From assembly GCF_900114645.1 (NCBI RefSeq), contig NZ_FOTR01000002.1:434001-498000 (forward strand): 64,000 nt of DNA, given 5' to 3'. A program made the translations under genes and the position numbers. The notes under the pieces are model-generated. The model saw only the letters and a program-made list of their open reading frames with translations, had not been told where the DNA came from and made no database searches. This document shows positions 18,381 through 26,804 of the stretch, one piece after another (position 1 is the stretch's first letter; each line of letters opens with the position of its first letter). The stretch comes from Gracilibacillus orientalis. GTDB lineage: Bacteria; Bacillota; Bacilli; Bacillales; Amphibacillaceae.

Positions 18381-18664
18381 CTTACTGGCGACTTTTTGAT
18401 TTTACTGGCAACTTTGGGGACTTTACTGGCAACTTTTTAATTTTACTGGCAACCTCGGGGACTTTACTGGCAACTTTGGCTATTTTACTGGCAACCTCGA
18501 GGACTCTACTGGCAACTTTGCCTATTTTACTGGCAACCTCGAGGACTCTACTGGCAACTTTGCCTGTTTTACTGGCAACCTCGAGGACTTTACTGGCAAC
18601 TTTGCCTGTTTTACTGGCAACCTCGAGGACTTTACTGGCAACTTTGGCTATTTTACTGGCAACT
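18381..18664. repeat. Tandem array of 21-bp repeats (TTACTGGCAAC core)
   Basis: About 13 to 14 head-to-tail units share the core TACTGGCAAC followed by 9-11 variable bases. Two unit types (ending TTTGGCTATT-like or CTCGAGGACT-like) mostly alternate, giving a 42-bp higher-order repeat. The period is a multiple of three, so frames stay open on both strands: LLATSRT/LLATLPV on plus, VASKVLE/VASKIAK on minus. No ribosome site or good start supports translation. It lies between the terminator of the PBP gene and the PadR-like gene. Confidence 0.9.
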
Positions 18665-18688
18665 CACTCACTTGATGAATGGTGATTA

Positions 18689-18731
18689 CAAAAAAGCGTC
18701 ATATCCGCATATAAAAATGTAGATATGACGC
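18689..18731 (-). terminator. Terminator of the PBP gene
   Basis: GCGTCATATC (18696-18705) pairs with GATATGACGC (18722-18731). On the minus strand six T follow. It lies about 20 bp after the PBP stop codon. Confidence 0.85.
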
Positions 18732-18751
18732 ATAGTAGTTTCCGCTTCCTA

Positions 18752-20848
18752 TTATTCCTCTTCATCTTCTTGTTCATTACCATTCTTATAATCATAATAA
18801 GCTTTTATTGCTCTTTTTCCAATCGAATGGTGGATTGGGTATTGTCCGTTCCCTGTACCATTTTTAGGAACTACAACCGCAAATGCTACCTCTGGCTTCT
18901 CAACTGGACTGTATCCGACAAGAGTAAGGTTATGTGTAGGTATATCATTGGATTGTGGATTCTGAGCAGTACCAGTCTTTCCTGCAACTTCATATGGAAA
19001 GTCACCCCACTCACCATTTGCAGTACCTTTAGGGTAATTAAAAACTCTCCAAAAGCCTTCTTGTACACGATCAATGTATTTGTCATCCATTTTTAATTTA
19101 TTCAACACTTCCGGAGCAAACGATTCTATGACTTTACCTAGGTCATGATTTTCGTTTCCTGGTTCTCTAATTTCTTTTACTAGACGCGGCCGCATGCGGT
19201 ATCCATCATTCGCAATCGTAGAGACATACTGTGCTAATTGCAACGTCGTGTATGTATCATATTGCCCAAAAGAAAGATCAAGATATACTCCACCGTCTTT
19301 CGGATCTCCAGTAACACCAGTCGCTTCATAAGGGAAGTCTATTCCTGTTTTAGCCCCAAGACCGAATTGACTGTAATAGTTTCTTAACGTATCGAACGAA
19401 TCATAATTAAAATTGTATAAAATTTCATTATGTCGATACGTTGCACCACTGATCCTTAATGCAATCCTCATCATGTATGCGTTGGAAGACCTTTTAATAG
19501 CTTGAATGTCATTAAGGCTACTACCTAAGTTTGCATAGGAAGACTTTTCCTCTGACCCCTGAATCTTAATAGGCGATTCATCTAAATATGTTCCTATGTC
19601 AATGGCACCTTCTTGATATCCAGCTAATACTGTCGCACCTTTAATAGAGGAACCTGGTGCATGTGCATCATATATCGTTCGGTATGCATTATTCTTATAT
19701 TCTTGATTTTCCCGATCATACCTGATGGCAGATAAGGTAATAATCTCACCTGTTTGAGGATTCATTAAAACTGCCAGCGCATCTTCTAAATAGCCATTAT
19801 TGTTAACAGGATGATTAATTCCTTTTCTTAATTCATCTTCCACAATTTCGTCCATTTTTTCCTGTAATTCCATATTTACGGTTAAAATAAGATCTTTCCC
19901 TCTTTCACCTTCAACCACTACTTCAGAACTAATCACTTCTTGACTGGAATTCGTTTTATATTGAATTTTTTCTTTTCTTCCTCTTAGAACATGTTCATAT
20001 TGTTGTTCTAAACCACTTGTACCAACACGGTCATTCCATGTATAGCCATTAGCTAAATAGAATTCACTATTTTCACGAGGAATCCCCTCTTCAGAAGATG
20101 TTATATTTCCAACAAAAGAACTAAGTGTATCTCCATACAACCGTTCACGTTCCCAGTCAATAAACGCATTAATGCCTGAAAGATCATGTAAATGCTCTGA
20201 CACCTGTGCATATTCTTCATCAGTTAACCCTTCGTTTACTACGATATGTGGAGAAAGTTCATATGCTGCATCAAGCTCTTTCTTGATAGCTACAATATTA
20301 AGTAGATCTAATGTCCAATCAATTTCATTTAAATCGTCTTCAGTGATCGTATCCAATTCAGCCTGATATTTGTCACTACTGTCCAGATTTTTTTGTTTCT
20401 CTGTTAAGCGCTTTGCTACTTCTTCACGATTTTCTATATACCAATATTCTTTTTTATCTCGTTCCACTATTTCATCTTTTAAATCGTCCTCATCTTTTAT
20501 AATAGTAATATATTGGGCTAGTTTTTCTGCTAATTTCATACGATCTTCTGCTGATTCGCCATTTTTAGTTGGTGTATATGTTATCGCTTTCCTCGGACTG
20601 TTATCTAAGATGATATTGTGATTTTTGTCATACATTTTACCTCTTGGTACTGCTTTTTCACTGGGTGTATTTTCTGTTTGATCTATTTCTTGTTGTGCTT
20701 CTTTCCCATTTAGAATTTGTACAACCCCTATCTGAACGATCAGCAAAGAAAATAAAAGAAAAATAAAGACAAATAATAGATTTAAACGAAGAGATAATTG
20801 AGTTATTTTCTTATTTCCCTTCTTTTTTAAACTAGATTGCTGATTCAT
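18752..20848 (-). CDS. Class B penicillin-binding protein (PbpA/PbpH-like transpeptidase)
   Basis: A protein of about 698 residues; the ATG at 20848 follows GGAGG with ideal spacing, whereas the GTG at 20869 overlaps that site. A single N-terminal membrane anchor (about 20-45) precedes a PBP dimerisation domain and a transpeptidase domain. The three active-site motifs are S-x-x-K in GSSIKG, S-x-N in SSN and KTG in GKTGTAQ. Size and motifs fit Bacillus PbpA/PbpH, which cross-link peptidoglycan during rod elongation. The acidic C-terminal tail ends in a run of Glu/Asp. It is a single-gene unit with its own terminator. Confidence 0.93.
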   Translation of the reverse strand: MNQQSSLKKKGNKKITQLSLRLNLLFVFIFLLFSLLIVQIGVVQILNGKEAQQEIDQTENTPSEKAVPRGKMYDKNHNIILDNSPRKAITYTPTKNGESAEDRMKLAEKLAQYITIIKDEDDLKDEIVERDKKEYWYIENREEVAKRLTEKQKNLDSSDKYQAELDTITEDDLNEIDWTLDLLNIVAIKKELDAAYELSPHIVVNEGLTDEEYAQVSEHLHDLSGINAFIDWERERLYGDTLSSFVGNITSSEEGIPRENSEFYLANGYTWNDRVGTSGLEQQYEHVLRGRKEKIQYKTNSSQEVISSEVVVEGERGKDLILTVNMELQEKMDEIVEDELRKGINHPVNNNGYLEDALAVLMNPQTGEIITLSAIRYDRENQEYKNNAYRTIYDAHAPGSSIKGATVLAGYQEGAIDIGTYLDESPIKIQGSEEKSSYANLGSSLNDIQAIKRSSNAYMMRIALRISGATYRHNEILYNFNYDSFDTLRNYYSQFGLGAKTGIDFPYEATGVTGDPKDGGVYLDLSFGQYDTYTTLQLAQYVSTIANDGYRMRPRLVKEIREPGNENHDLGKVIESFAPEVLNKLKMDDKYIDRVQEGFWRVFNYPKGTANGEWGDFPYEVAGKTGTAQNPQSNDIPTHNLTLVGYSPVEKPEVAFAVVVPKNGTGNGQYPIHHSIGKRAIKAYYDYKNGNEQEDEEE

Positions 20849-21103
20849 TTGTCTCCCTCCTACAGTCACTATTTTCTCAATTGTAACATGATGAGTAAAA
20901 TATTTTTCTAATTTTTACAAAAAATTGATATTTGTACTTTTCACCTACACTATAGGAGTTTTGTGCCTTACAATTCGTTTCTTTCGAGTGATATTATTCC
21001 TAATGGTTACCTCAAAGTAACCTCCGAATATAAAAGTGCGTTCTTCACAAATCGAGCTATGTTCGATACCATGAAAATAGAAACAACGAAAGGAGTAGAT
21101 AGA

Positions 21104-21613
21104 ATGTCAAAACGAATTGCAGTAATAGTTACCGACATGGTAGAGGAAATAGAACTAACAGATCCTGTTAAAGCTTATAAAGATGCTGGTCATACAGTTG
21201 ACATTATTAGTGATGAGGCTGATAAAACAATTAAGGGTAAAAATGGAGATGAACTAAAAGCAGATAAAGGGATAGAAGATGCAAGTGCAAGCGACTATGA
21301 TGCATTATTAGTTCCTGGAGGTTTCTCTCCTGATTTACTCCGTATTAACCCAAAAAATGGAGAATTCGCAAAAGAATTTATGGAAGCTGAAAAGCCTGTA
21401 TTTGCAATCTGTCACGGCCCTCAATTTTTAGTGGAAACCGACTTATTAAAAGGCAAAGAACTTACCGGCTTTGTCTCTATCAAAAAAGACCTTGAAAATG
21501 CTGGAGCAATTGTAAAAGATGAAGAGGTTGTTGTGGATGGTAATCTTGTTACAAGTAGAACGCCAGATGACCTACCCGCTTTCAATCGCGAATCATTAAA
21601 ATTACTTAAATAA
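21104..21613 (+). CDS. DJ-1/PfpI family protein (general stress protein 18, YfkM-like)
   Basis: A 169-residue protein beginning MSKRIAVIV; AAAGGAG precedes the ATG at 21104, while the longer frame from 20963 lacks a site. The DJ-1/PfpI fold shows the nucleophile elbow AICHGPQ with the reactive cysteine followed by histidine. Related Bacillus proteins (YfkM, GSP18) are general stress proteins; members of the family act as deglycases, glyoxalases or proteases, and the activity cannot be read from sequence. It is divergent from the PBP gene and ends at a strong hairpin shared with the next gene. Confidence 0.88.
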   Translation: MSKRIAVIVTDMVEEIELTDPVKAYKDAGHTVDIISDEADKTIKGKNGDELKADKGIEDASASDYDALLVPGGFSPDLLRINPKNGEFAKEFMEAEKPVFAICHGPQFLVETDLLKGKELTGFVSIKKDLENAGAIVKDEEVVVDGNLVTSRTPDDLPAFNRESLKLLK

Positions 21614-21632
21614 TCTGCTAGCTAGCGCAATA

Positions 21633-21663
21633 AGACGGTATCTGTTATGAACAGATACCGTCT
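21633..21663. terminator. Bidirectional terminator
   Basis: AGACGGTATCTG and CAGATACCGTCT form a perfect 12-bp stem with a 7-nt loop between two converging genes. ATTCTTT follows on plus; the minus side is T-poor but the stem is strong. Confidence 0.8.
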
Positions 21664-21684
21664 ATTCTTTATATCATCTAATTC

Positions 21685-22065
21685 CTAACTACCAATTAGC
21701 CCTTCTTCTTTCAATTGAGAAATTCGCTGTTTTCCCCAAGTGTACATCATTTCCACAATGGGGACTAAGGTTTGTCCAAGTTCTGTTACAGAGTACTCTA
21801 CCTTTGGTGGCATTTCTGGGTAAACCTTTCGACTTACTATCCCATCATCCATTAATTCTTTTAATTGATTCGATATTGTCTTATGAGATACATTGTCGAA
21901 CAAGCGCTCCAAATCACTGAATCGATGTGGCCCTTCTACACCAAGATGCCAAAGAATCACTACTTTGTACTTTCCACTGATGATGGACAACGTTAATTCT
22001 TTTTCACAGTAATAATCGTCATTCTCCAATTTCTTCTTTACACTTTCTCTTAACGTTTCACACAT
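21685..22065 (-). CDS. HxlR family winged-helix regulator
   Basis: A 126-residue regulator starting MCETLRES. The core ISGKYKVVILWHL, RFSDLERL and ISNQLKELMDDGIVSRKVYP blocks are the standard HxlR/MarR-like winged helix. An N-terminal cysteine pair is present (C2 and the C near residue 20, YYCEKEL); in some HxlR members the cysteine by the helix senses aldehydes or redox stress. A longer in-frame start at 22119 exists but has no ribosome site. It converges with the DJ-1/PfpI gene; targets are unknown. Confidence 0.9.
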   Translation of the reverse strand: MCETLRESVKKKLENDDYYCEKELTLSIISGKYKVVILWHLGVEGPHRFSDLERLFDNVSHKTISNQLKELMDDGIVSRKVYPEMPPKVEYSVTELGQTLVPIVEMMYTWGKQRISQLKEEGLIGS

Positions 22066-22359
22066 AAGTTCGCAACGTCCCCCTAACAGTCTGTATCTTA
22101 ATATCTTTACTTTAAACAAGATATATTGTCAAGTAAAGCCATCTATCTAGTTCTTCAGCTTATAAATCTATCGTCTATCTAAGAGCCTCTCCCATTTTTT
22201 ATCAGTGGCTAACTTAAACGCCCCTAGGGTTTGATCTACTTACTTTTGACTTGCGACAATATTCACAAAATTCCTTACAATCTTTTTATAGTCTATTAAT
22301 TAGCGCTTCATATTCTCCATTTATAATAGAGTTATCAAATGTAAGGGAGTGGTAATTGT

Positions 22360-23217
22360 ATGAAGCGTTTCTTTTCTATTTTCTTTATTATGAGTATTCT
22401 AACGACCAGTTTCGCAGTTCCAACATATGCGAATGAGAAAGATGACTCAATCACCAAGCAAGGGCAGCAACAGATGATTAATGTGGCCCACCGCGGAGCA
22501 TCCGCACATGCACCGGAAAATACCATGGCAGCATTCCAAAAAGGTGTGGACATGAAGTCAGATTACATTGAAATTGATGTACAAATGACGAAAGATGGAG
22601 AATTAGTGGTTATTCACGACACCACAGTAGACCGCACAACCAACGGCACTGGTCCAGTTGGTGATTTAACACTAGAAGAAATCAGAAGGTTGGATGCCGG
22701 TAGCTGGTTTAGTGAAGAGTTTACTGGAGAAAAAATTCCCGCGTTTGAAGAAGTACTGGATGCCTTTCGTGGAAAAGTAGGCATTTTAATCGAACTAAAA
22801 TCACCAGAGCTTTATCCTGGTATCGAAGAACAAGTTGCAGAAGCATTAAAGGAACGTAATATGAATCTACCTAATAACGAAAAGATTATTATCCAATCCT
22901 TTAATCACGACTCTATGAAACGATCCAAAGCGTTTTTACAAGCAATTCCTCATGGTGTATTAGCTGGTATGAGTTGGAGTGACGTGACTGATGAGCAATT
23001 AGCAGCTTTCGCAACGTATGCGGATTATTTCAATCCTAATCAGAACATTGTAACACCAGACTTAATCGATCGCGTTCATGCAGTAGATATGCAGATCATG
23101 CCATATACATCTAGATCACAAGAACAAGCTGATCGCCTGTTTCATTTAGGTGTAGATGGAATTATTACGGACTATCCAGAGCATGTGTATGATCATCCGG
23201 TAAAAAAAGGAGCATAA
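22360..23217 (+). CDS. glpQ: Secreted glycerophosphodiester phosphodiesterase
   Basis: A 285-residue protein with an N-terminal signal peptide (about 1-24, ending ANE) and a GDPD TIM barrel. Catalytic and metal-binding landmarks are AHRGASAHAPENT, EIDVQMTKDGELVVIHD and the ELK segment. The enzyme hydrolyses glycerophosphodiesters, and extracellular Bacillus GlpQ also attacks glycerol teichoic acid. It is followed after 3 bp by a secreted metallophosphoesterase gene, so the two are an operon probably serving phosphate or glycerol recovery outside the cell. The ribosome site is AAGGGAGTGG. Confidence 0.9.
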   Translation: MKRFFSIFFIMSILTTSFAVPTYANEKDDSITKQGQQQMINVAHRGASAHAPENTMAAFQKGVDMKSDYIEIDVQMTKDGELVVIHDTTVDRTTNGTGPVGDLTLEEIRRLDAGSWFSEEFTGEKIPAFEEVLDAFRGKVGILIELKSPELYPGIEEQVAEALKERNMNLPNNEKIIIQSFNHDSMKRSKAFLQAIPHGVLAGMSWSDVTDEQLAAFATYADYFNPNQNIVTPDLIDRVHAVDMQIMPYTSRSQEQADRLFHLGVDGIITDYPEHVYDHPVKKGA

Positions 23218-23220
23218 ATC

Positions 23221-24159
23221 ATGTTTAATTCTAAAAAAGCGATTCTTGCTAAATTAACTGGTTTTGTAGTCACTGTTGGATTTGCCGCGACACTGATTTC
23301 CATCTTTCCAACAGCATCCGTATATGCCAATGGAAAGGAACAGCCAAAATTGGAGTTTGGAGTTGTACCGGATGTACAGTATTGTGATTGTGAAGTAAAT
23401 GGTACTCGCTATTATCGTAATTCTGTAACAAAGTTGATTGAAGCATCCCAAACATTAAATCAAGAGAATGTCGATTTTACTGTACAGCTTGGTGACCTTA
23501 TTGACCGAGATGTAGAAAGTATCTCTACAATTCTACCTATTTTCAACATGATAGAAGGTCCGAAACATCATGTACTTGGTAACCACGATTTTGCTGTAAA
23601 GACGGACGAAGTGATTGATATTCTTGGAATGAAGAACCAATATTATGATTTTAAATACAAGAATTGGCGCTTCGTTGTCCTTGATACCAATGACCTAAGT
23701 TTCTACGCAAATTCAAAAGACTCTGAGAAATACGTAGAAGCTGAGGAAATGTATAATGATTTAGTAGAAAGTGGAGCCATCCAAGCACAAACATACAATG
23801 GTGGCATAAGTGTCGAACAGTTAACTTGGCTTCATGATGTATTAGATAAAGCAGCGAAACGAAATGAAAAAGTCGTTGTTTTTGGACATATGCCAGTCTA
23901 TCCGGAAAATCCCCACAATGTCTGGAATGCAGAAGAAGTGAAAGAGGCATTGGAGGCTAATGACAATGTCGTTGCCTATTTTAACGGACATAACCATGCT
24001 GGCAACTATGGTGTACAAAATGGCACACACTATGTCAACCTTCAAGGTATGGTAGAAACCGAGGAAGACACTGCCTACTCTATCATTCGCATCTATAAAG
24101 ATCGCTTAGAAATCGATGGGTATGGCCGCGAAGCAGATCGTGTTTTGGAAATTCAATAA
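23221..24159 (+). CDS. Secreted metallophosphoesterase (ADP-ribose/CDP-alcohol diphosphatase-like)
   Basis: A 312-residue calcineurin-like phosphoesterase with a signal peptide (about 1-36, ending VYANG). Metal ligands are visible in order: VPDVQY (D-x-Q/H), GDLIDR, GNHDF, GHMPV and GHNHAG. The layout, especially DVQY followed by a YRNS block, matches the family of Mn-dependent ADP-ribose/CDP-alcohol diphosphatases, which split pyrophosphate or phosphodiester bonds. Its close coupling to the GDPD gene suggests joint release of phosphate and alcohols from phospholipid head groups or nucleotide-linked alcohols outside the cell. Confidence 0.88.
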   Translation: MFNSKKAILAKLTGFVVTVGFAATLISIFPTASVYANGKEQPKLEFGVVPDVQYCDCEVNGTRYYRNSVTKLIEASQTLNQENVDFTVQLGDLIDRDVESISTILPIFNMIEGPKHHVLGNHDFAVKTDEVIDILGMKNQYYDFKYKNWRFVVLDTNDLSFYANSKDSEKYVEAEEMYNDLVESGAIQAQTYNGGISVEQLTWLHDVLDKAAKRNEKVVVFGHMPVYPENPHNVWNAEEVKEALEANDNVVAYFNGHNHAGNYGVQNGTHYVNLQGMVETEEDTAYSIIRIYKDRLEIDGYGREADRVLEIQ

Positions 24160-24167
24160 ATGTAAAG

Positions 24168-24193
24168 AGGTAAAGGGGTTAACCCCTTTACCT
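24168..24193. terminator. Perfect 26-bp palindrome after the phosphoesterase operon
   Basis: AGGTAAAGGGGTT and AACCCCTTTACCT form a perfect 13-bp dyad 9 bp after the stop codon and before the converging DegV gene. No long U-tract follows on plus (TATATAAC), so termination efficiency is uncertain. Confidence 0.6.
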
Positions 24194-24218
24194 TATATAA
24201 CATGAACTAAATGTAAAA

Positions 24219-25076
24219 TCACAACTCTCTTTCTATTCCAGCAACTCCGAATCCTCCTGGCCCAGCATGAGTGGAAATCATCGCACCTGCTTGCATCCAC
24301 TTGATATTTTTAAAACCATTTTCTTTAGCAATATCTGTCATCTTCTCCTTGATCTTTTCATCCAAACCAATCGAATATATTAGAAATAATTGTCCTTTAT
24401 CAAGGTTATATTGATTGAAATACTCTTGTATAAGTTTTTCTGTAACGACGCTCATTTTGCCACGATATTTCTTGGTAGAAACAAGTTTTCCATCAATTAA
24501 TTCAATGCAAGGCTTTATTTTTAACAATGCCCCTCCAAGGTAGGCAAGATTACTAACTCTTCCACCCGCTTTTAAAAATTCTAAACTGCCGGGAACAAAA
24601 GCTAATCTGGATTTTGGTACAATGTATTGGATTTTTTCTACTAGTATTTCCGGTTCAATCGTGGGTTCTTGTTCTAATAAGTCTATCGCATACATCACAA
24701 TGGCTGCTAATCCTCCGGTAACATTTAACGCATCAATTAGAAAAATATCATCCATTTCTTCCGTCGCGATGATAGCATTTTGGAATGAAGACGATGCTTT
24801 AGACGTATATCCAATATGGACAATAACACAATCCGGATATTTTGTTTTGATCTCCTTAAAAAACTGCTCGTATTCATGGACATTAGTCGCAGTGGTGGAA
24901 GGTATTTTTTTCGTTTGCTCGTAAAAATCATAAATATCCTCTACAGGCAACGAACCATCTAAATAATCTTTTCCATCCATAATAATGTGCATTGGGACGA
25001 CTTGAACTGTATATCGATCAGCGACATCTTGTGGTAAATCCGCTCCGCTTTCTGTCGTTAAAATAATTCTTCTCAA
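24219..25076 (-). CDS. DegV family fatty-acid-binding protein (FakB-like)
   Basis: A 285-residue protein with a TTG start behind AAAGGAG. The DegV fold is recognised by TESGADLPQD near the N-terminus, HIGYTSKASSSFQNA in the middle and the C-terminal HAGPGGFGVAG. DegV/FakB proteins bind a fatty acid and present it to the FakA kinase for entry into phospholipid synthesis. It is a single-gene unit here. The C-terminal H-x-GPG loop is intact, so it is probably functional; the preferred acyl chain is unknown. Confidence 0.93.
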   Translation of the reverse strand: MRRIILTTESGADLPQDVADRYTVQVVPMHIIMDGKDYLDGSLPVEDIYDFYEQTKKIPSTTATNVHEYEQFFKEIKTKYPDCVIVHIGYTSKASSSFQNAIIATEEMDDIFLIDALNVTGGLAAIVMYAIDLLEQEPTIEPEILVEKIQYIVPKSRLAFVPGSLEFLKAGGRVSNLAYLGGALLKIKPCIELIDGKLVSTKKYRGKMSVVTEKLIQEYFNQYNLDKGQLFLIYSIGLDEKIKEKMTDIAKENGFKNIKWMQAGAMISTHAGPGGFGVAGIEREL

Positions 25077-25257
25077 TATTATGGCTCCTTTCCTGCCCCA
25101 TATTCCCTTACATCTTTATTATCCCTATTTTAACTATACATTAATATTGTTATCATTTCACAAATTTATTTATTTTTCTGAGATGAGTTAAACAACTTTA
25201 CAATTACAATAGAGATAATACCTCTAAGTCAAGTTCATTATATTTGGCTCGCTTTTC

Positions 25258-25293
25258 ACAAAAAAGAAACTAGAGAAAACCTTTTCTAGTTTC
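25258..25293 (-). terminator. Terminator of the DUF3995-like gene
   Basis: GAAACTAGA (25266-25274) pairs with TCTAGTTTC (25285-25293). On the minus strand six T follow. It lies about 45 bp past the stop codon. Confidence 0.8.
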
Positions 25294-25336
25294 AGATCAT
25301 TTCCATATATAATCAGGCCTTCACGTAAAATCTCTA

Positions 25337-25834
25337 CTACACATTCATTTCTTTACTATTTATTTTTCTCCTATCGGTGTTGGTATGCATATAAAGAAAG
25401 GCACTAAGTCCAAACAAAATACCTCCTAACAAGAAAAAAGGTTCAATAATATATAGTAACGGGGCAGGTTCTACTAGTTTCATGCTTTGTATAATGCCCA
25501 CGCCACCACGCAAACCTAATACTACACACGCTATCCATGCTGCAGTTAGCAAGAACCAAGATGGAATTCTTTGTCCCCATGCTTGAACAAGTGCAAGGGC
25601 AATAAAAGCAGCAAGAAAACATAGGAAAATTGCAGCTAAATTAATCATAAATAACACTTCACTCATTGTTCTTCCATCAAATCCTAAAGTACCTCCTACA
25701 GCCCAGTAAATATGAAGTAAGCCAAATAGGATCGACCAAGCAAACGCTGCATAGCCAATAAAATACAACCATTGCTTTGATTTGTTTAATGGATGGCTAT
25801 CATTATTCTTTTTGATTGTAATAACTCCTTTCAT
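25337..25834 (-). CDS. DUF3995-like membrane protein
   Basis: A protein of about 165 residues starting MKGVITIKK, with four hydrophobic segments. The motif GLLHIYWAVGG in the first helix region is the hallmark of the DUF3995 family, whose function is not known. In-frame codons extend upstream to 25912 but without a ribosome site; GAAAGGA lies about 12 bp before the chosen ATG, so the start is not certain. A 66-residue membrane protein gene lies immediately upstream on the same strand. Confidence 0.75.
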   Translation of the reverse strand: MKGVITIKKNNDSHPLNKSKQWLYFIGYAAFAWSILFGLLHIYWAVGGTLGFDGRTMSEVLFMINLAAIFLCFLAAFIALALVQAWGQRIPSWFLLTAAWIACVVLGLRGGVGIIQSMKLVEPAPLLYIIEPFFLLGGILFGLSAFLYMHTNTDRRKINSKEMNV

Positions 25835-25919
25835 AAAATCTAATTTCCTTTCTTTTCCCCACCTTCTCACTTCAAAGGTGCAAATAAAAAAAGAATAAAA
25901 CACAACTAACAATTAAGCT

Positions 25920-26120
25920 TTATTCTTCACTTTCTTCTGATGAATTTCTGTTTTTGGGTTTATATAATACCATAGCCATTAATATAATAATGATTATAAG
26001 CCCTGGTAAACCAGAAAATAAAATTTTTATTTCATCGTAATAAAACCAATGCAAAATACCTGTAATAACAACTAATATTACGCCAATTATGTTAATGAAT
26101 TTACTAATTCTCACATTCAT
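25920..26120 (-). CDS. Small two-helix membrane protein
   Basis: A 66-residue protein with two hydrophobic stretches (about 8-26 and 34-52) and a charged C-terminal tail rich in Glu and Ser. AGAGG precedes the ATG. No family recognised. It is just upstream of the DUF3995-like gene and may be cotranscribed with it. Confidence 0.6.
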   Translation of the reverse strand: MNVRISKFINIIGVILVVITGILHWFYYDEIKILFSGLPGLIIIIILMAMVLYKPKNRNSSEESEE

Positions 26121-26139
26121 TTGATCTCATCTACCTCTT

Positions 26140-26804
26140 ACATACAGTTAGGTTCTATAGTTAATTTAACCGCTCCGGTTTCTTCTTCTAAAAGCATTAT
26201 ATCTAAACCACATCATCTTCATAAAATAATAGTAGATGCACTAACAGAAGGTGCGAATAATATGACCATAACAATATTGCCAAAAATACAGAATTTTTTT
26301 CGAATGCATAAAAGTTTCTACTTTCAGTTTATTATTATTCTATAAATATATTATAACATTTTATTGAAATAATTTAAATAATTACCAACAATAAACAATT
26401 AGTTTTCTTTACTTCTAGAAAGCCTCAATAACTCAACCATTAGTATTATTTTTAATTGATATGTGGTTCATACGGCATGTTATCTCGTAGTATGGAGAAG
26501 AGCTATTTGGGGTGCCGCCTTTTCAGCTAGCCAGAGTGATCCAGCATTATCGCAGTTTTACAATAAATTAACAGCTTAACTGCACTTACAAACTCTATTT
26601 CTGACTGACTCGTGGCTGCTTGAATTTGTAAAACATTATTCATATTCTCTTTCCACTGAAACTTTAAATTCACCGCTTTATCACTAGCATCAATCTCTTC
26701 CTAAAAATTTTGGATAAAACCCACTGATTTTCCTACTATATACAAATACTAATATGCTATACTTTTATAGATGAGATGAAATAATAATAAAGGTGTGATG
26801 TTGC
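26140..26804. other. Decayed intergenic region with gene fragments
   Basis: About 660 bp without an intact gene. A minus-strand fragment near 26121-26270 reads LLEEETGAVKLTIEPNCM before a stop. A plus-strand transposase-like fragment lies at 26463-26579. A minus-strand fragment at about 26580-26715 reads EEIDASDKAVNLKFQWKEN and QIQAATSQSEIEFVSAVK in one frame, with no start codon. These look like debris of several genes. Confidence 0.5.
26463..26579 (+). pseudogene. IS110-type transposase C-terminal remnant
   Basis: One frame of 38 codons ends at a TAA and reads WRRAIWGAAFSASQSDPAL then SQFYNKLTA. This resembles the C-terminal Transposase_20 region of IS110-family proteins, which have an aromatic/alanine-rich helix ending in a FYxK/R motif. 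No start and no upstream part remain. Confidence 0.4.

Noticed and set aside
18381-18664. CRISPR array
   Set aside because: Units are 21 bp, contiguous and degenerate, with no unique spacers of 30-40 bp and no cas genes.
18362-18685. Repeat-rich 107-residue plus-strand coding frame
   Set aside because: No ribosome site and the composition (LLAT repeats) follows from the DNA repeat; the minus frame has a stop directly before the repeat and no start codon.
22247-22285. Pho box upstream of glpQ
   Set aside because: TTCACA and TTACAA are present, but their start-to-start distance of 13 bp does not fit the 11-bp period of PhoP sites.
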